This document shows, piece by piece, positions 1 through 5,503 of a stretch of DNA of 5,646 nt. Numbering within the stretch: the stretch's first letter is position 1; the number at the start of each line of letters is the position of its first letter. The translations under genes were made by a program, and so were the position numbers. The DNA comes from Lentisphaerota bacterium (GTDB lineage: Bacteria > Verrucomicrobiota > Lentisphaeria > Oligosphaerales > Oligosphaeraceae), in contig JAAZKQ010000815.1 in NCBI GenBank assembly GCA_012799755.1, positions 1 through 5,646 of the forward strand, written 5' to 3'. The notes under the pieces were generated by a model. That model saw only the letters and a list, made by a program, of their open reading frames with translations, was not told the DNA's origin and searched no databases.

Positions 1-50
1 GGCTTGGCGGTTAAAAATTTAGGTTGTGGACGTCAGCCCAACCACAAAAA
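1..50. repeat. Left flank: TTAGGTTGTGGA segment with a weak dyad
   Basis: This short AT-rich segment lies between the window edge and the left tandem array. TTAGGTTGTGGA (19-30) also occurs at 5474-5485 on the other side of the operon, again just before a CGTG-type tandem array. TTGTGG (24-29) can pair with CCACAA (42-47) across a 12-base loop, giving a weak 6-bp stem. Read on the minus strand, downstream of gspF, the dyad is followed by a short T-run, but the stem is weak and the spacing poor, so I do not call it a terminator. It is better read as the leading edge of a composite repeat. No gene is seen. Confidence 0.4.
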
Positions 51-169
51 TTTCCGTGTATTCCGTGTATTCCGTGGTTAAAAACCACCCAAGACAAAAT
101 TTCGTGCCTTTCGTGTTTTTCGTGGTTATCCCCACCCAAAACAAACCTTCCGTGTTTTTCGTGTTTTTC
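51..169. repeat. Left tandem array of 48-bp CGTG-type repeats
   Basis: Two 48-base units (74-121 and 122-169) each begin GTGGTTA and end CGTGTTTTTC. They are preceded by a partial unit (51-73) with the word CCGTGTATT repeated. The internal part, a CACCCAAGACAAAA-like stretch, matches the array at 5504-5646, which lies in the same orientation. GTGGTT (74-79) and AACCAC (83-88) form a perfect 6-bp hairpin with an AAA loop. The array ends at base 169, directly against the gspF stop codon at 172-170, so gspF has no unique 3' untranslated sequence before it. The repeat style is common in environmental bacterial genomes and no function is known to me. Confidence 0.8.
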
Positions 170-1399
170 TCAGTTAGCGGCGCGGTTGGCCGCCATCATG
201 GCCATGAAGAAGGCAAAATAGACAAAGCCGACCATGCCGCCGACGATGGCGTACATCACCGGCTCCACCAGCCGTGAAAGCAATTTCACCCGCCGTTGCA
301 GCAAATCTTCGTAGTAGTCGGCGACTTGCATCAAGGAGCTGTCGAGCCCGCCGCTTTGTTCGCTGACAGCGATCATGGCGCGGGCCATGGGGCAAAGCCC
401 GGCCAGGGCGGTCTGCTCAAAAGCTGTTGACAGGGAGCGTCCTTCGCGCACCTGTTGGCGCATCTTGCGGAATTGCGCCGCATAATGCCAGTTCCCCATG
501 GTGTTTTCGACCAGTTCAAGCGCGGTGATAATGCCGACGCCGCTGCCCAGCAGAGCGCCGAGGGTGCGACACCACATGGTGTTGGCGTGGGCGCGGAAGG
601 TGCCGCCAAGCAAAGGGATATGCAACAACCAGGCATCAACGGTTTCCCCGCTGCCGCGCTGACGACGCGACAGCACAAAGAGAATTGCCAGCACTATGGG
701 CGCCGCCAGGATATACAAACCATAGCTCTGGACGAAGGCGGTGACATCCAGCAGTGCCTGGGTGATGGGCGGCAGGCGCCCGGCCGAGCCTTGGCGGCCT
801 TGGATGAAGACCATGACCTTGGGAATGACCTTGGTGGCCATGAACCACGCCACCCCCATGCCGGCGACCACCACAAAGGCCGGATACGAAAATGCTTGCA
901 GCAAATCACCGCGCAGACGGCGGGCTCTTTCCATCAGCTCGCTGGCATAGGCGAACATGCGGTCCAGGGTGCCGTTGGACTCGCCGACTTGCACCAGGCC
1001 AATGCTGACACGACCAACAAAGGGCGCATGCTCTTGCAACGCGACGCTCAGGGCGCTGCCCTCGCGAACCCGGTCGTGTATGCGCGCATAAGCTGAACGC
1101 AGCGCCGGCGAACATTGCTCGCCGACGGTGGTGATGCCCAGCAAAATCGGGACATCGCCGGCCAGAACCGAGGCCAACTGCCGAAAGCTCAATTCCAGCT
1201 CTGCCGATGACACGAGGTATTTGGCCAGGCGACGGATCAAGGCATTTTCGCCGGCGGCGCCGGCTGGCGCCTCACGTATATTCAGCACGGTTGCACCGTC
1301 CGCCCGCAACTGTTGCGTCGCCTCAGCGCTGCTGGCAGCGGTCAAGCGGCCCGTTTTGCGGGCGCCGTTTTTAAGAATGGCGTAACGAAATACCGGCAT
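170..1399 (-). CDS. gspF: GspF/PilC-family inner-membrane platform protein
   Basis: This is a 409-residue polytopic inner-membrane protein, the usual length for the GspF/PilC family. The family forms the membrane core of type II secretion and type IV pilus machines, linking the ATPase motor to (pseudo)pilin polymerisation. It shows the diagnostic duplicated T2SSF domain. Repeat 1 spans about 72-194 and contains RQLASVLAGDVPILLGI near 73 and GESNGTLD near 139. Repeat 2 spans about 273-400 and contains RTLGALLGSGVGIITALELV near 278 and EQSGGLDSSL near 347. Predicted membrane segments lie at about 173-195, 224-244 and 382-403. The N-terminal 60 residues form the small cytoplasmic domain typical of the family (MPVFRYAILKNGARKTGRL). 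The ATG shares its A with the stop of the ATPase gene (TAATG), and GGAG at 1413-1410 lies 10 bases upstream, so translation is probably coupled. It is the last gene of the operon, and its stop abuts a tandem repeat. The family is sure; GspF versus PilC cannot be settled here. Confidence 0.95.
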   Translation of the reverse strand: MPVFRYAILKNGARKTGRLTAASSAEATQQLRADGATVLNIREAPAGAAGENALIRRLAKYLVSSAELELSFRQLASVLAGDVPILLGITTVGEQCSPALRSAYARIHDRVREGSALSVALQEHAPFVGRVSIGLVQVGESNGTLDRMFAYASELMERARRLRGDLLQAFSYPAFVVVAGMGVAWFMATKVIPKVMVFIQGRQGSAGRLPPITQALLDVTAFVQSYGLYILAAPIVLAILFVLSRRQRGSGETVDAWLLHIPLLGGTFRAHANTMWCRTLGALLGSGVGIITALELVENTMGNWHYAAQFRKMRQQVREGRSLSTAFEQTALAGLCPMARAMIAVSEQSGGLDSSLMQVADYYEDLLQRRVKLLSRLVEPVMYAIVGGMVGFVYFAFFMAMMAANRAAN

Positions 1400-2895
1400 T
1401 AGTCATTTTCTCCGCAAGTCTCTGCTGCTTCCTCGGGCAACTCGTCCAGAAAAGCGACCCGCTCCACTTCTTCGGGGGTAGTCAAACCGGCCGTGATTTT
1501 GGCAATGCCGTCCTGGACCAAGGTGGCATTGCGTCCCTGACCAAAACCGATTTCGTGCAGGCGCGCCTCGCTGTCGCCGTGCATAATCGCCTCGCGCAGG
1601 ACGGAACTGATTGGCAGCATTTCATAGAGGCCGATACGACCGGCATAACCGGTTCCTGCACAGAGCGGGCAACCGACGGCCTTGGGCGCCATGGCGCCGG
1701 CCGGCAAACCAACCAAGCGCCCCGACGCCGGCGTCATGTGCAGACAATGCGGACAGGGGCGGCGCACCAGCCGCTGTGCCACCGCCAGGCGCAAAGTCGA
1801 GGCCAGCAGGTCACGCGGCACCCCCAAGTTCAAGAGCCGCACAACCACGCCGGTGGCGTCATTGGTATGCACCGTGGAAAGGACCAGATGCCCGGTCAAA
1901 GCCGCCTTGACCGCAATGTCAGCGGTTTCGGCATCGCGGATTTCGCCGATCATAATCACATCCGGGTCATGCCGCAGGGCGCTACGCAGGGCGCGGTTAA
2001 AGCTGACCCGTTCGCTGTCAACCCGCACCTGGGTGATGCCGTCCAGCGGAATTTCAACCGGGTCCTCGATGGTGAGGATGTGCAGATTGCCCGGCTCCTT
2101 GAGTTTGCGCAAGCCGGCATAGAGCGTGGTGGTTTTGCCGCTGCCGGTCGGCCCGGAGAGCAGGATGATGCCATGCGGATAACGCAGCGCCGACGAGTAG
2201 AGCTGGAAATGCTGCGGCGACATCCCCAGCTGAGAAATGTCCGAGAGGTTTTCCGCACTGCGGGCCGTCGCCAGGATGCGCACGGTGATTTTTTCCCCGC
2301 GAATGGTCGGCACCGTCGCCACCCGCATGGAGATGGATTCGCCCTGATTTTCCATGGTCATTTGGCCGTCCTGGGGCACGCGATGCTCGGCAATATCGAG
2401 ATGGGCGGCTACTTTCACCGCGGAGACAATCTCAGCGGTCTGCTCCCTGGTCAACTCCTGGTCAACGCGCATCAGCCCATCCATGCGCATGCGCACCAGT
2501 CCGCGGTCTTCCTGTGGGTCAATATGCAGGTCCGAGCTATGCGCTTGCAGCGCCCGTCTGAGCATGCGCGAAAACATGCCCAAGGGAGTATCGCCGGCAA
2601 TTTCATCCGTCGGGTAATATTGCTGAATGGCCTGCGGGACACGCTCCTGCTCAAGCGCCGGCACCACGCGGACGCGCAGGCCGTGCCTGGTCTCCAACTG
2701 CATCAGCGCCGCGTCAATGTCGCCGCCGGCGGAAACCACATCCAGGCAGTCATCGCGGACAGCCACCGGCAGGATGCCATGCCGCCGCGCCATGGCCCCC
2801 GGCACCCAGGCGATGACCTCCGGCGGCACCAGCACCCTGGCGACGTCAATGGGAATGACGCGGCTGTTCGCAGTTGACTGTTCAGAGTTCGACAT
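1399..2895 (-). CDS. gspE: GspE/PilB-family type II secretion/pilus assembly ATPase
   Basis: This is a cytoplasmic hexameric ATPase that powers (pseudo)pilus assembly. From the ATG at 2895 it is 498 residues, typical of GspE. A GspE N-terminal domain spans about 16-94 (ARRHGILPVAV near 36). The catalytic core shows Walker A GPTGSGKT at 248-255, the Asp box ILTIEDPVE near 273-281, Walker B DPDVIMIGEIRD at 310-321 with Glu318, and the His box TGHLVLSTVHTNDA at 334-347. A tetracysteine zinc site follows (C381, C384, C409, C412), as in assembly ATPases of the GspE/PilB type; retraction ATPases (PilT) usually lack it. All key residues are present, so the enzyme looks active. An in-frame TTG at 2907 would add four residues but has no ribosome-binding site, whereas GAGAG lies 5 bases before the ATG. 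The start overlaps the end of the GspM-like gene by 14 bases, and the stop overlaps the gspF start. GspE versus PilB is undecided; gspE is favoured by the GspL/GspM-like neighbours. Confidence 0.95.
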   Translation of the reverse strand: MSNSEQSTANSRVIPIDVARVLVPPEVIAWVPGAMARRHGILPVAVRDDCLDVVSAGGDIDAALMQLETRHGLRVRVVPALEQERVPQAIQQYYPTDEIAGDTPLGMFSRMLRRALQAHSSDLHIDPQEDRGLVRMRMDGLMRVDQELTREQTAEIVSAVKVAAHLDIAEHRVPQDGQMTMENQGESISMRVATVPTIRGEKITVRILATARSAENLSDISQLGMSPQHFQLYSSALRYPHGIILLSGPTGSGKTTTLYAGLRKLKEPGNLHILTIEDPVEIPLDGITQVRVDSERVSFNRALRSALRHDPDVIMIGEIRDAETADIAVKAALTGHLVLSTVHTNDATGVVVRLLNLGVPRDLLASTLRLAVAQRLVRRPCPHCLHMTPASGRLVGLPAGAMAPKAVGCPLCAGTGYAGRIGLYEMLPISSVLREAIMHGDSEARLHEIGFGQGRNATLVQDGIAKITAGLTTPEEVERVAFLDELPEEAAETCGEND

Positions 2896-3535
2896 AAAAG
2901 CTCTCAAAGACGAAAGTAAGCACCAAATCTCCTGGTTTTTTCGTAAAATGCTCTTGGTTGAGCAGTGGATTTTCGCTGGTCAGGACGACATTGCGGATGC
3001 GACAGGGTGATTGCGATTTGGCAATTTCGGTCAGGAAGCCATAAATTCCGCTGAAATTGCCGGTCAGCACGCAGGCTTGGCAAAGCCTGGGCAAGGGAAA
3101 GTCGTCCTGCGCTTCGCAACGCGTTGCGCTTTGCACCATCAGTCCATGCTTGACAATCAGGCGGCTTAGATTTTCCAGGGCTTCGCGGGCATGTTCCCGG
3201 CTGCCATTGCGTCGTTCTTCCAGAACAGCGCGGGTTTCATGCCGCTCCCTTTCCAAGGAAGCTTGCAGGCTTTCGCTCAGGAGCTCGGCTTCCTGCACCT
3301 CATTGTCGCTGCCCGGCGCGGGGACGCAAGCCGGGACGCTTTGCTTGCTGAGTTCTTTTTCCAGCGTGGTGACGGCCTTGTGTCGGGCGTCAAGCAGGTT
3401 GCGCCGGGCCGCAACGACCATGATCATGGCCAGGATGATGCCGAACACCATGCGGTAAAAGGTGTTGAATCGGCCCCAGAAGGCCAGGAATTCATCCCGC
3501 CATTGCCGGAATGTTCTGCGGATATAGCGCATCAT
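2882..3535 (-). CDS. GspM/PilO-like inner-membrane platform protein
   Basis: This 217-residue bitopic membrane protein has a short basic cytoplasmic N-terminus (RYIRRTFRQWRD), one membrane segment at about 28-43 and a charged, Glu/Arg-rich likely coiled coil at about 45-125. A C-terminal periplasmic domain follows (about 130-217). The ending, NFSGIYGFLTEIAKSQ (160-175), then strands RIRNVVLT and LVLTFVFESFYVEL, resembles the ferredoxin-like PilO/GspM fold. In the family this protein dimerises with PilN/GspL in the periplasm and steadies the platform. Sequence conservation in the family is low, so the call rests on architecture plus position between a GspL-like gene and gspE. The start forms an ATGA overlap with the upstream stop and has a perfect GGAGG 7 bases upstream. 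The predicted periplasmic part has cysteines at 70, 140, 152, 155 and 178, including a CxxC (152-155), which is unusual for this family. PilO and GspM cannot be told apart here, so no symbol is given. Confidence 0.8.
   Translation of the reverse strand: MMRYIRRTFRQWRDEFLAFWGRFNTFYRMVFGIILAMIMVVAARRNLLDARHKAVTTLEKELSKQSVPACVPAPGSDNEVQEAELLSESLQASLERERHETRAVLEERRNGSREHAREALENLSRLIVKHGLMVQSATRCEAQDDFPLPRLCQACVLTGNFSGIYGFLTEIAKSQSPCRIRNVVLTSENPLLNQEHFTKKPGDLVLTFVFESFYVEL
2901..2905 (-). promoter_or_regulatory. Ribosome-binding site deciding the gspE start
   Basis: On the minus strand GAGAG sits 5 bases before the ATG at 2895, inside the last codons of the preceding gene. No comparable motif precedes the in-frame TTG at 2907. 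This favours the ATG and a 14-base gene overlap. Confidence 0.5.
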
Positions 3536-4926
3536 GGCTGCACCTCCGTAGGGACAATCCGGTAGACGAAAGACAACTCGTGGCGACCGCCTTCGGCCAC
3601 GGTAACAGAATCCTGCCTGACGCTCATGCCGCAGGGACGCAAGGCCTCATTCAGCGTGCGGACGAAATCCGCCAGGCCCTCCTGCCAGCGCGTGCGACCG
3701 CGGATTTCAATGCTGTCCTGAGTCGGCGAATTGCTGATGCTTTCCAGTTTGGAATAGGGCGGCATGGCGGTGGCGACAGTTTCAATGATCGGCAGCAGCC
3801 CCTTGGGCAAAACTGCGGTGTTGAGCAGAGCGTTGCGGCGCTGGATTTCAGCATCGCGCTGCTTGCGCAGCAGGGCGCTTTTGTCTTTGGCGCTCTTGCG
3901 GGCGCTTTCGAGTATGCCCCAGGCTTTTTTGCGCTCCTGCAGTGCGGCTTCTTCCTTCACCAGGCTGCGCCAATTGGCGAAGATGCCGGCGCCGGTAATG
4001 AAAACGATAGCGAGAAAAAGCCAGGTGCCGACTCGGTAGGGATCGCGGTGCGGCGGCGTCGGGCCGACGAGCGGACAGATGGCGCCGGCATACTTGGCAA
4101 TGTCTGCGCAGACGACCTCGATAAACTCATCGAGCACATCGCCCAGGGCAAGCAGGGCGACTTCGCTGGCATTTTGCACTGATTGCTTGAGTCGCTCGCT
4201 TCCGGCTGCATCTGCCGTTTTCATGCAGGTCACGGCGCAGACGGGAATTTTGGCGTGCGCGGCCAGTCGTCGTGAGGCGCGTTCGATGCGTTCGCGGTCG
4301 CGCTCCGTATCTGGGTCAGGGCGGCTGCCCACTGGCAAGGTGGCAGTGACCAGCGGTATGTCACCGAGGCCAGGCGCGGCGTAGAAGGTCTCTGTTTCCT
4401 TGATGAAGAGGAGGCGGTTTTCACCGCCGGGATTGCGTCGGCTGAACCAGCCCAGCATGGCCATTTCGATGGCGCCGCCGCCAAGGAATTTCAGTCCCCG
4501 GTCCAGCGCCAGTCGTTCAAAGTAGCGCAATTGGTCATCCTGGAATGCCGCCAGCAGCCATGTATCGGGGTCTGCGCCCAGGCCATAGAAGTCGGCATTG
4601 GTCGCGGCCAGGCGCAAGTTGTCAGCGTCTGCGCCCAGGCTCTGTGCAGTTTCATAGCGCAGTGCCGTCTGCAATTCCTCGGGATCGGCATCCAGAGGCG
4701 CCTTGAACGTAACGCTGTGAACTTCTGCGCTCAGCAATACCGCCATGCGACGGGCGTGATGCGTCTCCGCAAAGGTCAGGAGCTCCTCGGGCAGACGCAA
4801 CACGCTGCCGGCAGCAGTCTCCATTCCCAGCACCGACCAGCGGCCGCGGGCATACGTCGCCACGACAACACGCCATTGCGTTCCATCATGGAGATATATC
4901 GCTGTCCTTTTTCCTCGCTTAAACAT
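3532..4926 (-). CDS. GspL-like platform protein (PilM-PilN fusion architecture)
   Basis: This 464-residue protein is the first gene of the operon. Residues 1-285 look like the cytoplasmic actin-like (PilM/GspL) domain. The N-terminal strand pair TAIYLHDGTQWRVVVA matches the place of the PilM phosphate-loop, and FKAPLDADPEELQTALRYE (74-92) resembles the PilM region before its Glu-rich helix. A single membrane segment lies at about 300-319. A Lys/Glu/Arg-rich coiled coil follows (about 320-365), then a periplasmic PilN/GspL-type domain (about 370-460: LLPIIETVATAMPP, then IEIRGRTRW and GLADFVRTLNEAL). GspL proteins have this fused layout and recruit GspE to the membrane while pairing with GspM. 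The expected acidic-Gly nucleotide motif (DIG-like) reads HDG here, so ATP binding is doubtful, as in GspL. The stop overlaps the next start by 4 bases (ATGA). The ATG at 4926 is kept because the actin-like fold starts at once; its ribosome-binding site is weak (GAAAG, 4 bases upstream). Exact family membership needs profile comparison. Confidence 0.8.
   Translation of the reverse strand: MFKRGKRTAIYLHDGTQWRVVVATYARGRWSVLGMETAAGSVLRLPEELLTFAETHHARRMAVLLSAEVHSVTFKAPLDADPEELQTALRYETAQSLGADADNLRLAATNADFYGLGADPDTWLLAAFQDDQLRYFERLALDRGLKFLGGGAIEMAMLGWFSRRNPGGENRLLFIKETETFYAAPGLGDIPLVTATLPVGSRPDPDTERDRERIERASRRLAAHAKIPVCAVTCMKTADAAGSERLKQSVQNASEVALLALGDVLDEFIEVVCADIAKYAGAICPLVGPTPPHRDPYRVGTWLFLAIVFITGAGIFANWRSLVKEEAALQERKKAWGILESARKSAKDKSALLRKQRDAEIQRRNALLNTAVLPKGLLPIIETVATAMPPYSKLESISNSPTQDSIEIRGRTRWQEGLADFVRTLNEALRPCGMSVRQDSVTVAEGGRHELSFVYRIVPTEVQP
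3543..3547 (-). promoter_or_regulatory. Strong internal ribosome-binding site for the GspM/PilO-like gene
   Basis: GGAGG on the minus strand lies 7 bases before the ATG at 3535 and 10 before the second ATG at 3532. The spacing favours the first of the two adjacent Met codons. It is the best Shine-Dalgarno match in the operon and lies within the end of the upstream coding region. Confidence 0.75.
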
Positions 4927-4988
4927 GACGCTTTCTTTTTATCGGTAATGTGCGAAATCTTAAGAACGCCAAATGATACGCCATCTCA

Positions 4989-5010
4989 CCCAGGGCGGCG
5001 TCGCCCCTGG
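4989..5010. repeat. GC-rich hairpin upstream of the GspL-like gene
   Basis: CCAGGG (4990-4995) pairs with CCCTGG (5005-5010), with two further C-G/G-C pairs possible inside after a one-base bulge. It lies 63 bases before the operon's first ATG. There is no following T-run on the minus strand, so it is not an obvious terminator. It resembles the CCCAGG-type arms of the neighbouring repeat element and is probably a degenerate part of it. Confidence 0.5.
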
Positions 5011-5020
5011 CGGGAAGCTT

Positions 5021-5085
5021 GCCCCGGAGGGGCAACACCATGCTTAACCCAGGTGGAGCTGTGCGAAGCACAGCGGAACCTGGGG
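5021..5085 (+). repeat. Hairpin element, inverted copy relative to the 80-bp array
   Basis: The element has two dyads. Hairpin A is GCCCC-GGA-GGGGC (5021-5033). Hairpin B has an outer stem CCCAGGT/ACCTGGG (5048-5054 with 5078-5084) and an inner stem CTGTGC/GCACAG (5059-5064 with 5068-5073) around a GAA loop. Between them is CACCATGCTTAACCC, matching CACCATGAGTAACCC on the opposite strand of the 5223-5474 array. It is therefore the same element in the other orientation. The compensatory changes in hairpin A (see 5223-5474) argue that the fold, not only the sequence, is kept. Confidence 0.8.
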
Positions 5086-5106
5086 GGCGACACCCACACA
5101 ACTGGA

Positions 5107-5119
5107 GCCCCGGAGGGGC
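5107..5119 (+). repeat. Solitary copy of hairpin A
   Basis: GCCCC-GGA-GGGGC recurs exactly as at 5021-5033, 86 bases further on, in the same orientation but without a following hairpin B. It is a half copy of the element. Confidence 0.75.
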
Positions 5120-5222
5120 GGCACTATCGTAAATGGATGTGCGGTGACAAATGAAGACACATGAGATGCCAACGCTTTTTCCTTTGCCTTAGATTTGTAT
5201 TGTCCATGCTGATTCAAGTGTC

Positions 5223-5474
5223 GCCTCTCCGAGGCTAGGATTTTTGGGGATGCCCCACCCCAGGTTCCGCTTCGCTGCACCTGGGGTTACTCATGGTGCA
5301 GCCTCTCCGAGGCTGGCCGGTGGCATGCTCCTTGCTGCCCCTGGTTCCGCTTCGCTGCACCTGGGGTTACTCATGGTGCAGCCTCTCCGAGGCTGGCCAG
5401 TGGCATGCTCCTTGCTGCCCCGGGTTCCGCTTCGCTGCACCTGGGGTTACTCATGGCGCCGCCTCTCCGAGGCT
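5223..5474 (-). repeat. Tandem array of an 80-bp hairpin element
   Basis: GGTTCCGCTTCGCTGCACC begins at 5263, 5343 and 5423, giving a period of exactly 80. The two full units (5263-5342, 5343-5422) differ at only two positions by eye; the third is partial (5423-5474). Each unit carries hairpin B (CCCCAGGT/ACCTGGGG around a CGCTTCGC-type loop; perfect in the first copy at 5258-5286, one T-T mismatch in the second, one G-T pair in the third). Each also carries hairpin A, GCCTC-TCC-GAGGC (5301, 5381, 5461, plus a leading copy at 5223). It is opposite in orientation to the element at 5021-5085. The near identity implies recent tandem duplication. A period not divisible by three argues against coding. 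Confidence 0.9.
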
Positions 5475-5503
5475 TAGGTTGTGGATGGGTAGTCCACCCT
5501 AAG
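5473..5503. repeat. Imperfect hairpin joining the two repeat families
   Basis: CTTAGG (5473-5478) pairs with CCTAAG (5498-5503) and GTGGA (5481-5485) with TCCAC (5493-5497). This makes an 11-bp stem with a two-base bulge and a 7-base loop. The first arm shares TTAGGTTGTGGA with bases 19-30 at the other end of the window, and both copies stand directly before a CGTG-type tandem array. There is no T-run, so it is not a typical intrinsic terminator. Confidence 0.7.

Noticed and set aside
12..47. Intrinsic terminator for the operon on the minus strand (6-bp stem 47-24 and a T-run)
   Set aside because: The stem is short with a 12-base loop, the T-run is displaced, and the sequence is explained as part of a repeat found at both flanks.
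455..1096. A 213-codon plus-strand frame opposite gspF
   Set aside because: It is an antisense shadow of a confidently assigned membrane protein, with the same low-complexity His/Gln/Ala composition.
1555..2877. A 440-codon open frame on the plus strand opposite gspE
   Set aside because: It lies wholly antisense to a complete ATPase gene with all motifs, its protein is His/Gln/Arg-rich with no recognisable domain, and long antisense frames are expected opposite GC-rich genes.
2895..2907. TTG at 2907 as the gspE start
   Set aside because: It has no ribosome-binding site, adds only four non-conserved residues, and the ATG at 2895 has GAGAG at a good distance.
3511..4182. A 223-codon plus-strand frame opposite the GspL-like gene
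   Set aside because: It is antisense to a gene that fits the operon by overlap and architecture, and no family features are visible.
4945..4978. Possible sigma70-type promoter for the operon (TATCAT at 4978-4973, or TTGGCG with a poor -10)
   Set aside because: Neither hexamer has a matching partner at 16-18 bases; the matches are no better than chance in this AT-rich leader.
4531..5154. A plus-strand frame running from antisense of the GspL-like gene into the repeats
   Set aside because: It crosses the operon leader and the hairpin element, and its C-terminus is translated repeat.
5044..5280. A 78-codon minus-strand open frame upstream of the operon
   Set aside because: It begins and ends in the repeat elements, has no clear ribosome-binding site and no recognisable domain.
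5244..5502. Plus-strand open frames of 69-77 codons with internally similar peptides
   Set aside because: They are translations of the 80-bp array. Since 80 is not divisible by three, each copy is read in a different frame, which argues against a selected protein.
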